Notes: generated by a model not told the origin, from the letters alone. A stretch of DNA of 64,000 bases from Halichondria panicea (GCF_963675165.1 NC_087377.1:6651122-6715121), one strand, 5' to 3'. Counted from the stretch's first letter, positions 1 through 10,730 are shown. Program-made: numbers and translations.

Positions 1-300
1 TGTGGTTCCCCTGGCCAATCCTAGCAATTTTTCACATTGCAAATGTTTTTCTAGTCGGATGTATATAGATTAATTATGATGTTGTACATCGCAAAACAGC
101 AATGTATCTGTGAAGCCATTTAGCTGGAACATTGTAAACTCTACAATTAACCTCTTAGCTCTCTACATAACAGTTAGACACGGTGTCTATGGGATTTAGG
201 CTTGACTATACAATACAACAAGTGTATTTTGCTTGACAATGGGATACCAAGTAAGTTGTAGGACTGAGTTGTCTCTAAAATAACACTAAAATAATGCTAA

Positions 301-461
301 GTCGCCAACCAGAGGAGGTACGACAGGGGCGGAGCAGCTCAAGCAATTAGCCTTTGATTGAGCAATAATTATCCGCCCAAGTCGTATGTTTTTGCTGAGA
401 GTAATCAGAGGCTAATTACTTTAGCTGCACCTCGCCTGTCGTACCTACTCTGGTCGCCAAC
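301..461. mobile_element. Mutator-like MITE with 9-bp TSD (copy A)
   Basis: Element 310-452 has inverted ends, CAGAGGAGGTACGACAGG on the left and CCTGTCGTACCTACTCTG on the right, with longer imperfect arms. It is flanked by the 9-base direct repeat GTCGCCAAC (301-309 and 453-461). A related unfilled sequence lies near 16893-16917, where the same flank runs straight into TAGGCCTGG. A 9-base duplication suggests a Mutator-like transposase; no transposase is encoded. Confidence 0.8.
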
Positions 462-869
462 TAGGCCTGCATGCATGGTAGAGATTGTAAATGGGAATGG
501 TTTCAGATTAAACTAATTCCAATGATTTCTCTTGCCGAAATCACAAAAATAGCTCCGTGTTATCTTGAAGCTAGCTAACTATTATAGGTAGCTAGGTATT
601 AGATCTAGGTGGTAGCTATGAATTGCAAGTTGTGTCAAACAAAGTTGTGTAAGAAGGCCTCCTCCAATAAGCATCTTTACCAGGCCTAGTTGGCGATGTA
701 TAGCTAGCGAGACAACAAGGCTAGTTGTAGGTATACTAAGTCCCATAGTATACCTCCTTTGAGCCCATATACATGTATTCCCATGTAGATTCCCATCTAA
801 ATGCACGATAATGAAACCCCTAGCTAACAGCATCATTTTTATTCTTTAATGACATTACTATACCATACA

Positions 870-1100
870 GTGGGAAATTTTCGTGAGGTGCAATTTTTCG
901 AGGGCAGACATGCAGAAGACATGAAAATTCAAACTGAGATAAATTCCCATGGCACCGGTATTTCACATGCAAAGCTATTGGTGGGTGTGGTTTCCAGGTA
1001 TTGAACGCGAATAGTTATTAGAACCCACGAACATTTCTGCTGAGGGCTCTGGAACCAAATAGCGAAAATTTGCACCGGTGAAAAAGTGCCACTATACAAT
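870..1100. mobile_element. Degenerate inverted-repeat element
   Basis: The left part (near 871-900) and the right part (near 1064-1096) are imperfect inverted complements, with TTTTCG and GTGCAAATTTTCG-like motifs and ACTATA-type ends resembling the CCGTATA family elsewhere in the window. Present in both duplication copies (B about 37660-37900). Assignment to that family is inference from the ends. Confidence 0.45.
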
Positions 1101-1311
1101 GATTACTATATAATTATAATTATGTAATGTTAGGTAACTTACTTGTATGCTTGATACAAGCCTTGTGAAATGCTACCATAATTTCCACTAGTCGACCATA
1201 AGTGGCTGTCGAATTCGATGGATTGTCCAAATCAATTCTTCAATTTCATTAGAGCAGTGTGAAATTTGGCTTGGGTACTGTTGAAGAGTCTCGGATCGTT
1301 ATCGATTTCGT

Positions 1312-1447
1312 CTAACCTATAGCATGACTTAGGCCTAGCCTGTACTTGTATTCGTTGTATCCAGCAATCTCGGGGTAGACAACTGGAGAAGAGCTTCTTC
1401 CGAGCACTCTTGACTCAACTGAGCTGCAGTTGCTGTATTCTGACGAA
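1312..1447 (-). CDS. Candidate 3' exon of the Ig-type gene (uncertain)
   Basis: On the minus strand a good acceptor (pyrimidine-rich, ending TTTACAG at 1448-1449) is followed by an open frame ending at TAG (1312-1314). In the favoured frame it reads as a polar tail rich in tyrosines (VVYPEIAGYNEYKYR), as in the cytoplasmic part of a receptor. Another frame is also open for most of the length, and I could not make phases agree with the candidate exon at about 1560-1615, so frame and existence are uncertain. The copy B sequence is identical here and cannot help choose. Confidence 0.25.
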
Positions 1448-1790
1448 CTGTAAACATAGAAATTCCTTGTTAAAGAAATAAATCACATTATTTCGTACTG
1501 TCATGTGTAGTATAGCTATATACTGTTAAATGTACACCAAACAATATAATGATCGACACCTGACTCAGTGGTTGTGTGGAGGACTTCATGAGCCAGTTCA
1601 GTCGCTGCATTATCTGTGAGAATGATGACATAACAGCATATACATGAGACCCATGCACTTACACAATTGCAGAATCAATGTAGGCTAGCTATGTAAGTTC
1701 TTAATAAGCCAGAACTGATCGAAAAAAGTTTATGGGGGAACTCCATGAAAATACGGCCCACATCATAGGAAAAGTAGCTAGATAACTCAC

Positions 1791-1919
1791 TTATCTCATC
1801 TCTATAGAGAGCTCTGTAGACAATGAGGACCACTTTCCTAGCAGCGGCATTCTTCATCTCACACTGGTAGTGACCAAAGTCCTCCTCACTCACACTCTGG
1901 ACGCTCAGAGTGTTGGATA
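1791..1919 (-). CDS. Ig-like domain exon, C-terminal half (copy A)
   Basis: A 43-codon minus-strand exon between a CAG acceptor (plus 1920-1921) and a GTGAGT donor (plus 1785-1790). It encodes NTLSVQSVSEEDFGHYQCE followed by VVLIVYRA. The D-x-G-x-Y-x-C pattern is the hallmark of strands E-F of an immunoglobulin domain, and the hydrophobic run after it fits strand G. The N-terminal half of the domain was not found within the window with confidence. It is probably one exon of a cell-surface or secreted Ig protein transcribed leftwards. The exon is identical in copy B. Confidence 0.5.
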
Positions 1920-2637
1920 CTGGATTTCACTTTGCTCCAATCATCGAGGAAAACTGCTCCACAGAATTTCTATAAACTTGAGCACATACATGCTTGCTTT
2001 TTGACCGACACAATCTATAGATGAAAAGACAATCTAGATGAATTAGATCAATTGTGACATACGCATAATTATTTCTGGGCCTAACGCTATACATATACAT
2101 TTGTTGTCTTTTGACCTCTGAGATCAAAGGAATAGAAGTGCCAGTATAATTATGGCGTTTTGCACTGGGGATATTCATGCACTCCTGGCGGCACTCATAG
2201 CCATGTAATAACTATTGTAAAAACTGAGACCCTACACACCTTAAGTGTGGTTGGGAAAGGTGAGTGGAAACTGTCATTCTCGTGATGTGCTCTGACACTA
2301 TAAGGAATATCAATTGAAACTCTCAGGATACTCTAGGGCCCATGTGCCAATAAGGACCATCTCCTAGAACTACTGTAAAAAAAATTGTGGAAAGCACAAA
2401 AATGTGCAGGTGTTAAAGTTGTAAATGTGGTTTGTCAAGTGCAAGCACGCAATACGGTGCACAAAGCACACAATACATACAGTGTTCAGTTGTAAATGGG
2501 TTTGGATAACAGCTTCTAATCCAATAGGTGTTCGCTACCTGTAACATGGATATCTACGGATTTGTTACCCTCGTGCTGTTGTGTGTATTCCCTCGGGTTA
2601 CAAATCCAATACACCCTTGATATCCATGGTACAACTA
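1920..2637. other. Non-coding stretch with a foldback
   Basis: No supported exon. A foldback is visible at about 2544-2636: the arms contain ATGGATATC / GATATCCAT and GATTTGTTACCC / GGGTTACAAATC. The segment near 2098-2142 recurs at about 57780-57830, outside the duplication. Confidence 0.5.
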
Positions 2638-2815
2638 CCGTATAGCGGATATATTTCGAGGGTATAAATGTTTGTGGTTTTCGCTGATCAAGGTTCTACC
2701 GCGAACAATTATACCCACAAATTTAATATCACATGCATGCATGCTGCATAAAAGCTGCTATTCCGTGAAAACATTTCTAACAGTCAATTCCGCAAAAGTT
2801 TATACCCTCGAAATA
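2638..2815. mobile_element. CCGTATA-family MITE with TTTCGAGGGTATAAATG arms
   Basis: Starts after TA (2636-2637) with CCGTATAGCGG, then TTTCGAGGGTATAAATGTT; the right arm AAGTTTATACCCTCGAAAT closes near 2815 but the terminal CTATACGG is missing, so the right end is truncated. The same family occurs at about 24330-24488, 26970-27098, 58780-58953, 60368-60546 and 61640-61810. TA flanks point to a Tc1/mariner-type mobilising enzyme. Confidence 0.6.
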
Positions 2816-3036
2816 GAAATATACCTGTATATTTATTACTTGTTTAGTATAGTTAGAAAAGGTAAGTGGAAACTGTCATTCTCGTGTTATTGTGATTTGT
2901 ACTGTTTACTTTTGCTACCATTTAGATTAGCATGCATGGCTATACATCAGACAAACATACAAAAAACAGGCACACTATTATAACAGTTGACAAACTATCA
3001 GTTGGCAGCTACATAAACTAACCAGTACAACAAAGT

Positions 3037-4335
3037 TTATTTTGTAGAAAGCAGTGACTCAGATATCGAAAAGAAGATTCCTGAAAGAAGTAATATGACG
3101 TAAAGTGGGTTGCCGAGAGAAATTGGTATGTTTATTCCGGGTATGCGAGGCAAGAAATCGAAGTCCTCTTCCCATTCCACTGCCAGTCGTCGAGCAAGCG
3201 TTGAACGATTTGGGTTATCCTGAAACTTCTTCAGTTGGTTTTCTCTCAACTTGTTAAAGAACTCTTGATGATAGGTGTTCATTTTCCTAGCACAAAGATA
3301 AGGAATAAGCAAGGTGATGAACTGGTTAAGGTTATAAAGTAGATAGAATATTTGTGGAATGTCTGCAATTGGTGTGTCGCCATCACTATCAGCTCTCCAA
3401 GGACGAAGAATATTGTACGTTTTCAGAGAAGTTGCTACAAGATAGATAATCCAAGGAACAATAAACCAAGTTTGAAATAGCTCTTGAATAGCCTCAACTT
3501 TCTTTCCAATCTCTGTGTAGTTTTTGTCATACAATTTCCAGTCCTTGCTTACTAAATTCCAATCAGCAAGAGCTTGCTCCTCGGTGAGCTCAGGGGGAGA
3601 GTCCTGAGTTTGTTCCACGGTGGGCTCGGTATGTTTAGAGGAAGAGTTCTGAGTTTGCTTTACAGTGCGCTCGCAGGGAGAGTCATCAAGAGGCCAGATT
3701 TTACTCAAATAAAGTGTAGCGTAAATCATCAATGCCCGGACGATGTAGGCTGATAAGTAACGGAGAAAGTTGAAAGCACAGTAAGTTATGTAAATTTCAT
3801 GGTAGTGCCGAGAGCACTCCAGTGACCGGCTTTCACTATATTTAATTTCTTGAAAGATTCCAAGTCCAGGAATAGCAAACCCGAGTAAAATGTATGGTGC
3901 CAGTATGAGTAATATCACTGGTAGGTAGTAAAATCTTTTGGAAGTTGCTCTAAAGAACACTCTTGAATCAGTATCTTTCTGCTCGAAAAAGAAATGGTAA
4001 AACTGCTTTCCTAGTAGAATGAATTCCAAAAGTCGTAACACGCTTAGAATTGCATAAACAACAGTAGTGAAGATAAAGTCATGGCGAATATCAGCTTCTG
4101 AATTTGTGCTGTTGCTGCTTTTATCGTTGAAATTGCACTTGTTCCATCCTGTAATTCCGTACCGGGTTATTAACAGTAACCCTCTCAAACTGAAGACTAC
4201 CCACACAGCTCCAAACACAAACCAAAAAATTGCTTTCTTGGTTATTAACAGTAACCAACTGAAGACTACCCACACAGCTCCAAACACAAACCAACAAATT
4301 GCTTTCTTGGCACATGTACTACACTTCTGTGCCAT
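3037..4335 (-). CDS. Multi-pass membrane protein, 432 aa (copy A)
   Basis: Uninterrupted frame from an ATG at 4335 to the stop at 3037. I do not recognise a named family. About eight hydrophobic segments are visible (near residues 12-31, 35-56, 88-110, 134-160, 182-210, 290-310, 335-355, 408-428). A polar acidic loop around 220-280 carries a short repeat (TVKQTQNSSSKHTE / TVEQTQDSPPELTE). The first two hydrophobic segments are an internal duplication of about 23 residues (KKAICWFVFGAVWVVFS / KKAIFWFVFGAVWVVFS), nearly identical at DNA level. Downstream it is clearly, though distantly, related to the plus-strand neighbour: both share IFT-VVY near the first third, WFI-PWI, a YN-NQ motif and DF-PRI before the last membrane segment. 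The two genes are divergently arranged, so a shared promoter region is possible. Copy B differs at residue 131 (T to N). Confidence 0.75.
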   Translation of the reverse strand: MAQKCSTCAKKAICWFVFGAVWVVFSWLLLITKKAIFWFVFGAVWVVFSLRGLLLITRYGITGWNKCNFNDKSSNSTNSEADIRHDFIFTTVVYAILSVLRLLEFILLGKQFYHFFFEQKDTDSRVFFRATSKRFYYLPVILLILAPYILLGFAIPGLGIFQEIKYSESRSLECSRHYHEIYITYCAFNFLRYLSAYIVRALMIYATLYLSKIWPLDDSPCERTVKQTQNSSSKHTEPTVEQTQDSPPELTEEQALADWNLVSKDWKLYDKNYTEIGKKVEAIQELFQTWFIVPWIIYLVATSLKTYNILRPWRADSDGDTPIADIPQIFYLLYNLNQFITLLIPYLCARKMNTYHQEFFNKLRENQLKKFQDNPNRSTLARRLAVEWEEDFDFLPRIPGINIPISLGNPLYVILLLSGIFFSISESLLSTK

Positions 4336-4621
4336 ATTCTAAGTTTAACACTGCTTAATTAAAATAACTATAGACTCTATAAAATTGTTATCCTATAATC
4401 GCATCTATCTAGAATTTTAATCTAAGGTTTGTCAGGGACTTTACCAGGGACTTCCCAAAAGGTTTGTCATGCAGGACTTCATCAGGGACTTTACTGGCCT
4501 TAATTACCAGGACTTGACTCCATTCAATGACCACATGCTGATTAAAGTTCTATGCTGTACATCTATGCCTATGGTCTAACTCTAACCCTATTCTTTATAG
4601 ATTGATCTATAGGCTTTTAAG
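4336..4621. promoter_or_regulatory. Intergenic region of a divergent gene pair
   Basis: About 290 bases separate the ATG of the minus-strand membrane protein gene from the proposed first exon of its plus-strand relative. Short direct repeats of the type GTTTGTCA and CAGGGACTT occur several times between 4424 and 4496. No TATA box can be assigned confidently in such AT-rich DNA. A bidirectional promoter is inferred from geometry only. Confidence 0.35.
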
Positions 4622-6270
4622 ATGGTACTTAGCGGTGATCAAGATAAAGCTCAGGTCAGTAGTACATATACATAGACTAAAGACATTTAATATAAGATGC
4701 ATGTATACGTATCTATAATTATAATATGTGACACAATGGATGTACTGTCACATGCATGCAGTGCTGGTAGAAGGGATCATGAGGCTTATACGGCACCAGA
4801 TGTGCAAACGCTCTAAAATTTATAACTTTTCCTTTGCTAATCCAAACCCCTCCCTTCACACATACATCTGGTGCCGTATATACCACTTGAACTGGTAGAA
4901 GTAGCATTCCTGAACAATTGCCAGAAAGTATACTTTATGGTCATAACATTTCTCCTCAATTATTAAAGTCCACTAATGGATCTACCAGGTTTCTAGTGAT
5001 CTATTAAGAGCTTATAGGCCTCGAATCCAGGCCGATTAAAATACATATTTTAATCGGTAAAGCCTATTGATTTCACAGCATACAATTATTTACTGACACG
5101 TTGTACTTTTACATGCAGGCCGGCAAGAAGTTGCTATTTATACTGCTAGCTGTAGTAGTTGAAGTGACATTGCTGATCAAATTCCCGCTCTTTGTTCTAC
5201 GACAGCTGTCAACAACAGTTTTCCTGAAACAAGCCTGTCCATCAGTTAATGCAAGCCAAGTTGGCCAAGAATACATATTCACAATGGTAGTTTATAGCGG
5301 CTTGTACATTGGTCGCTGGTTTGAAACATTTGTGCTTCACATTCATATCTACAAATTTATCTTTTGTCAAAGCAACATAACTTTTGGGTCATTCTTAAAA
5401 AACTGCAAAAACGGGAGCTGTAAAGCAAACATTACACTGTTTATAACAGCTTTTGTACTTTCCTTATCATCTATAGCTATACCGATTCTTGGGACTATCC
5501 TTGAAGTAAAAAATGGGGAAGATTCTTCTTCAAGTTGTAACAGCTATATTTACGAACATCATTTGATCTATTGGGGTCTGGACATAATACGTTACATACA
5601 TGATGTTGTTATTCGCTTATTGCTACTTGTATCAGTGGTTGGCATAAAAGTGATTTGGTCTGAAGGCAAGGAAAAGGCAGGCAAGAAACTAGAATCTGAA
5701 ACAAGAGAGCCCACCACTTATCTAGAATATTCGCTGCGAGATTGTGATGTCACCAACCAATATAATAAAACGAAATTGGAAGACTACGATCAAAAAGGGA
5801 GATGTGTAAAGCAAGTTGTTGACATTTTTGAAGTGTGGTTTATTATCCCTTGGATACTGTTTTACATTAGTGCATCGCTAGAAACAGATCAACTGCTGCT
5901 GTCGTGGAGGAATGGATCGAGTGGAAGTGATCGTCACTATGATTTCTCCGAGATTACGTTAATGGTGTACAATTTTAACCAAATAATCTTCCTTACATTG
6001 GCATACATCGGCTCACAGTTAATAAATTGTGAACACAAGGAATATCTTAAACATTCACGATATGAACGACGTAACAAGCCCCATACAGCAAGTATTCAGG
6101 CTCACGCTAGGCTTACAAAGTTAGAGAAAGATGACCACTACGATTTTGTGCCACGAATCTGGGGCTCTAGTATCAAGGTCCATTTAGACAGCCCAATATA
6201 TGTATTGTTGTTGCTCCTTGGTATTTTGTTCACATTAATGAATGGCTTGATCTCTGAAGAGAATAACTAA
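4622..6270 (+). CDS. Multi-pass membrane protein, two exons, about 394 aa (copy A)
   Basis: Proposed exons 4622-4654 (ATG, MVLSGDQDKAQ, then donor GTCAGT) and 5119-6270 (after acceptor ACATGCAG). The join keeps the frame; without it the first in-frame ATG would be 5113, inside the acceptor, giving 385 aa. Hydrophobic segments appear near the start (LLFILLAVVVEVTLLIKF) and at about residues 60-85, 110-135, 160-185, 250-268, 290-308 and 365-388. It shares WFIIPWI, YNFNQI and YDFVPRI with the 432-aa neighbour, so the two are old paralogues facing away from each other. Several N-x-S/T sites and cysteine pairs lie in the first half, as expected for exposed loops. Function unknown; the family looks lineage-specific, which only a database search could confirm. 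Confidence 0.7.
4786..4882. repeat. Inverted repeat in intron 1
   Basis: TATACGGCACCAGATGTG (from 4788) is complementary to CATCTGGTGCCGTATA (4865-4880), separated by about 60 bases. It lies in the proposed first intron of the plus-strand membrane protein gene and could be a small MITE relic. Identical in copy B. Confidence 0.6.
5032..5057. repeat. Perfect 12-bp-arm palindrome
   Basis: CCGATTAAAATA, a CA spacer, then TATTTTAATCGG; flanking AGGC and GCCT extend the symmetry imperfectly. It sits about 60 bases before the acceptor of exon 2 of the membrane protein gene, so it could fold near the branch site. Also present in copy B. Confidence 0.7.
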
Positions 6271-6320
6271 TCCATTTGCTTTTGTTTAGCTGTTAAGATT
6301 TGCTATAGTATAAGTTTTTG

Positions 6321-6340
6321 CAGGAGCACATGTGCTCCTG
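6321..6340. repeat. Perfect 20-bp palindrome after the stop codon
   Basis: CAGGAGCACATGTGCTCCTG reads the same on both strands and lies 51 bases after the stop of the plus-strand membrane protein gene, followed by GTTTTTG. In RNA it would form a stem with almost no loop. It may be a 3' UTR protein site, a processing element or chance. Conserved at 43116-43135 in copy B, within the near-identical block, so conservation carries little weight. Confidence 0.6.
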
Positions 6341-8100
6341 GTTTTTGTCATTGAGTAGTATATGATTTATTTTTTGCAGGATCGATAATTCACAATTAAA
6401 TGAAGACAGACTCATAGAGTCTTAAAAGTTTTGATATTGTCAGCATAGTTGGCTATTGCTAGCGTTCTAGCCTGAAAGTGTTCACTATTACATTCAGCAT
6501 TAGCTCTATACTGATGCAACATTTGCTTGTAAATGTAGTTTGACCTGTCGAGCGTGTCTGCTAAAACCCTCACGAATCAATTTTTCATGCAGACATGATT
6601 TAATTCCACTACAAGCAAATGTTCCAAATTGAGAAGTAATGCCTGTTGTTGAACTTCCATCGAGCTCATTTTATCAACCTCGAACTTTTATGGCTATGTC
6701 AGAATTCTGATGTGACCAATTAAATCAAGAATTTACAGAGAGCGACAAAAAGTGGCAATTGGTAGTGCTAGTCAGCCTATAACTATGGCTACTGTTAGAC
6801 TGCAGTACGCCTGTGCAACACTTTTTTTGTTCCTTCCAGAAGCCAAATAAAATTCATAGCTGCATAAACGCTTCTTGCAAACGTTTGCGATTGACCTATG
6901 CATGCGTTGCACAATAATTGGGGTATGACACTGATGTAATGACAATTAACATTCCATTGTCCATTGTGCAAAGACCTTCAGACTAAAGTGCTTGCCCCTA
7001 GAGGGCGGCTGATTCATATGAGATTTAGAGATACTCATGCCAGTTATATTAAATCTCACCAGTTTTAGAAGTGTATCCATGCAGGGTTAAGGTGTTAAGG
7101 GTAGTGTATCTCGTAGTGTCTCAGCACAGAGGGGGAGGAGGGAGGACACTTGGTAACCACACCCACTCACACCACTCAGCTCAGGAAAAGGGCACTGCAT
7201 AGAGGCAAGGTTATCATACTTGACAAATTGATGCTGTCACACAATTCATTTTACCTCACACGGCCAGGGCACATTCATAATTATTATAATCAAATTCTGC
7301 CTAACACTTGTAGCCACTAGGACTGCACACCTTATATAATTACCAAGAGTCCATGATAAAAGAGAGAGATAGAGTATATATCATATTCCTATATAGATTC
7401 ACTGTTTGTTACAACAATTAATTGATATCACATTCTTTATGATGATAAGACGACCATAGATACCATAATTATAGTATCTATGAGACGACCATGACTGATA
7501 GCCTCATTCGCAGCGTCTCCTTTTTCTGTTCTTTGACACACAGGTCAATAAGATAAAATACGGTAAGAATTGGACAGTTCTTTCTTTCTTTCTTTGTTCC
7601 TTCAATTCTTACCTGTGTGCCCAACTGAACAGAAAAAGGAGAGGTTCTGATATACAGTGTGTAACACTGTTTGCTTCACTTAAAACACATCACTTAATTA
7701 ATAAAGGATGCATCCTTGCAGTTTATACCCAATAATTATATAGAGATTATACAGTCAGCACATATCTATGGTATACGGGTCAGAGAGCCGGATTAGCAAG
7801 AGTTTCCTACTGTATTCAGGGCTTGTACATGAAACCGCGGTGTTTACTCCAGGAAACTAGAGCACTGAAGTGTTAACCCTCTGCTGTTGACATGAATAAA
7901 TAGATCTATAAAAAGCAGAGGAGTAATTAAGAAGCAACAACTACAATTCTACCGTTTTAATAGTGACCTATATATATATATTGCTATAGGCAACATGTAA
8001 GTTTAGTTTTTGCTCGTTTTTATACGACAACAAAGCTTTTAACAATCGAAATCTGCCACTTTTATAACTTGTTGTGTGGAGGCTACACTGTTAAAACAGG
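6341..8100. other. Intergenic DNA without a recognised gene
   Basis: No convincing exon on either strand. Contents: a foldback at 7516-7642 (described separately), a small hairpin at about 7444-7490 (ATAGATACCATA / TATAGTATCTAT), a CTTT microsatellite near 7580-7593 and a TA run near 7970. Near 7344-7372 there is a motif (AAGAGTCCATGATAAAAGAG) that recurs as the arm of the foldback element at 30685-30919. Confidence 0.5.
7516..7642. repeat. Foldback element
   Basis: TCTCCTTTTTCTGTTC (7516-7531) pairs with GAACAGAAAAAGGAGA (7627-7642), and inside this ACACAGGT pairs with ACCTGTGT and AAGAATTG with CAATTCTT. It resembles a short non-autonomous inverted-repeat transposon. Same in copy B. Confidence 0.6.
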
Positions 8101-8235
8101 GGTGTATATGTACACCCCAAAATGGGTACCACATACGCTTTAAAAACTACCCCCTAGGGTGTAAACTACATACTCAATATTTACACCTTTAAGGTGTATA
8201 TATCTCTGTATAAGGTGTACTATAGGGTGTATAGT
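8101..8235. repeat. Cluster of GGTGTATA-type motifs in both orientations
   Basis: Variants of GGGTGTAT, AGGTGTAT and their complements TACACCC / TACACCTT occur at least seven times, so the segment can fold several ways. No coding frame. Role unknown. Confidence 0.45.
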
Positions 8236-9526
8236 ATGCATATAACCTGCATTCACATGATCACAGCTGTATCAAGTTAAAACACATCCACAAAACATCA
8301 TAGCAGCACTAAAATGAGATTATAATTATACATGTGCCAAAGGGTTCAATTTTGTTCGTTGAGTCCAAAGAATACACTTAGCTCGCACGTTGGCTCTTGT
8401 TCAACATCACATAGAAAATACAGTCTGCACTGGTATGGCAAACAACAAGGTAGGTGCTCCCATTCGTTTTTCATTCACAAAGATCGTCTGAATTCTGCAC
8501 AGAAAACAAAACACAAAGTCACAAGCATACAGTACATGGAGAATGTTAATTTTCACCGAACAAACTTTTGACGCATTCACATAATTATTATAAGAGCAAC
8601 ACATGCACAACCTTAAGGATCTACCTTATATACATTCGTACATGTACAAAATAGATAAGTCTTCAAAAACTCTTTAAATATTTGGATTGACGGGATACCT
8701 ATGTGCGCATACATAGAAAAGTACAGTCAGCTATTTTATAAAAGCCAAATTGAAGCACGTAATAGCATTGTGCTAACCTTGATATCATCTGAAGAACCCT
8801 CGCTATCAATTTTTTCCCTTGTCGCCATCTCTAACCTGAATATGCAATAATCCATGAGTCCCAGTTCTCCATTAATGATTGATTGGACACTCACATCTTT
8901 TTCAATACTGACGATTGTCTTGAACTCGGTTCAAAACTATTGAATATAGGCCTGCATAGAGGAATCAGATGTGTACAGATCAGATAAACTTGCTAACGAC
9001 AGGTAAGAATAGTCAAAGTCATAGATGGAAAATTAGTTTAGAACTTACCACTTCGTGAAGCTTCAAAGAAGGACAATTTATTCATAAGATCTGAGACCGC
9101 AACATAGATAGTTTGGTATAAGCTTCAATTTTGCTTACACCTCCTCTGCAATGCTCTAGTTTTTAGTACTGTTTCGGTTAGGGAGAGATTTGAAGAAGAT
9201 CTAACGGCTAAAGTCCAAAGTTACAACAGAGTAAGAATTGTTAAGAAAATTTTCTCCAGAAAATTAGTTCCATTGCAATTGATTGTTATTTTTTTACAAT
9301 CACCCCCATTTTAGTGTACATGTAAATGGATTTCTCACTATAAACATTAATTTTTGGGGAAGTATATTTGAATGAAAGCACCGCGGGTGCTGATGCCGCG
9401 GTGGAGGTGCCAAAGCTACATAACATAAAACTACTAATAGCTAGCTTTTATCATAGAACTGTTCTATCCATGCTTTTATACACACATTTATCATGATCAA
9501 CATTTTTGCATGCAATCACAGGGAAA
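8236..9526. other. Intergenic DNA, no supported gene
   Basis: Short open frames exist but show no domain, splice logic or sequence pattern of a protein. The part from about 9140 onward (including GCACCGCGGGTGCTGATGCC near 9378) recurs diverged at 21480-21790, partly inverted, so it is old repeat DNA. Confidence 0.45.
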
Positions 9527-9735
9527 CTCAAATAGTGGGTAATGATCGACCATGATTGTTGTTAAAAACGATCGATGCCAAAAGTTCAAGTCTAAATTAA
9601 TGGCTGCAAGTCAGCAGAGCCTTGTAGCTCTTTTCTCACTCTTGAAGCTACCAATAGCTAGCGTTATAGTGCAGAGCTAACTACTCAGTACAGTAGTAAC
9701 ACTCGGTGAACAAGACTCTTCTGCAATGGCATTAT
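9527..9735. repeat. Dispersed repeat R, 5' part (copy A)
   Basis: Contains GGGAAACTCAAATAGTGGGT followed by AGCAGAGCCTTGTAGCTCTT and ends before the insertion at 9736. Related copies: 21862-22140, 28058-28400 and 46322-46765. At 46535 and near 28300 the sequence continues directly into TTCTAAGTA-type sequence, so those copies show the uninterrupted state. Confidence 0.7.
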
Positions 9736-10587
9736 TATGCCTCGAGGCGTAGCCGCACGAGGGATACGGTAAAGCTGACTGTGTGTGTGTCTGTCTGTGT
9801 GTGTGTGTGTGTATTCCAGCTATAACTGCTCAACGGTTACAATGCGACGAAAACTAACAGCTTCTATAGGCTTCTAGCCACGTTCTCTTGGATTTTGATT
9901 CGTGGATTAGCAAACTAAAGCTTCTTTCTCGAGTTATGGCTAGTTTGACTCACATTGAAGGCTGTTGCAGTCTCTTCAGAATCTTTCATAGCATCATCTG
10001 TCCGCACAAACTTTCTATTCAACATATGAGTTAGCCTTGCACTAAAGCGCTAGCTTTTTGTTAGCTACAATACTCAGAAAATATCTGTTAAAACAGCTAG
10101 CTAGCAGTACAGTAGCCATTTGTAAAATTGATCTCTTTGGACACACCCTTTAATTATTCCTGTGGATGTAATGCGCATGCGCGCTCATTCCCCATGTGTG
10201 AGAAAATAATATCCAAGATCCAGATCCAGATCCTCCTGGCAGAATCATCTTTGTCTTGAGGGCCTGGTAAGCCACAAAACACTACCATATAACAATATAG
10301 ATAACAATATGCATGTACACAGGTCTTTTCTTCTTAGATATTATATACACTGAACTACAGATCCTGGAAGAATCAATTTTCTTCTTTCTTGATGTCCTGG
10401 TAAGCCACATAATACAAAAAATAATAACTTACAATAGATGCATGTAAATAAGTCTTTTCTTCTCAGTGACTTTATATAGATAAGCTAACTTTAATATAAA
10501 ATTCATTATAGATAACACTCTAATACTTTTGAGCGAAAGCAAAAACATGGCGAGAGGCATTAGCACAGCGCCAGCTTGAACACTAGT
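9736..10587. mobile_element. 852-bp insertion unique to copy A
   Basis: Copy B and the related repeat at about 28300 lack this segment. It is bounded by TTAT on both sides (9732-9735 and 10588-10591). The left part (9736-9970) is an inverted copy of the tail of repeat R (TATGCCTCG... TG microsatellite ... CTCGAGTTATGGC); the middle at 10205-10470 holds two diverged copies of a 160-base unit (CCTGGTAAGCCAC at both). There are no obvious terminal inverted repeats and no coding frame. Insertion rather than deletion in B is inferred from the third, unfilled copy. Confidence 0.75.
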
Positions 10588-10591
10588 TTAT

Positions 10592-10730
10592 TCTAAGTAA
10601 GCAAAACTAAGCATAACTCGAGAACAAAGTTTTATTTTGCAAATCCACAAATAGCATGCCAAGAAAACATGACTAGAAGCCTATAGAAACTCTTACTTGC
10701 ACTTCATTGATCCTTGAGCAGCTGAAATAG

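Noticed and set aside
4067-4342. 91-aa plus-strand frame
   Set aside because: Antisense shadow of the duplicated membrane segments of the 432-aa gene; its internal repeat only reflects that duplication.
5101-5118. Start of the plus-strand membrane protein at TTG 5101 or ATG 5113
   Set aside because: The sequence is a typical intron end (TTTTACATGCAG) and an upstream ATG exon with a GTCAGT donor joins in frame.
6321-6350. Rho-independent terminator
   Set aside because: The host is a eukaryote; a bacterial-type terminator call is not meaningful even though stem plus T run looks similar.
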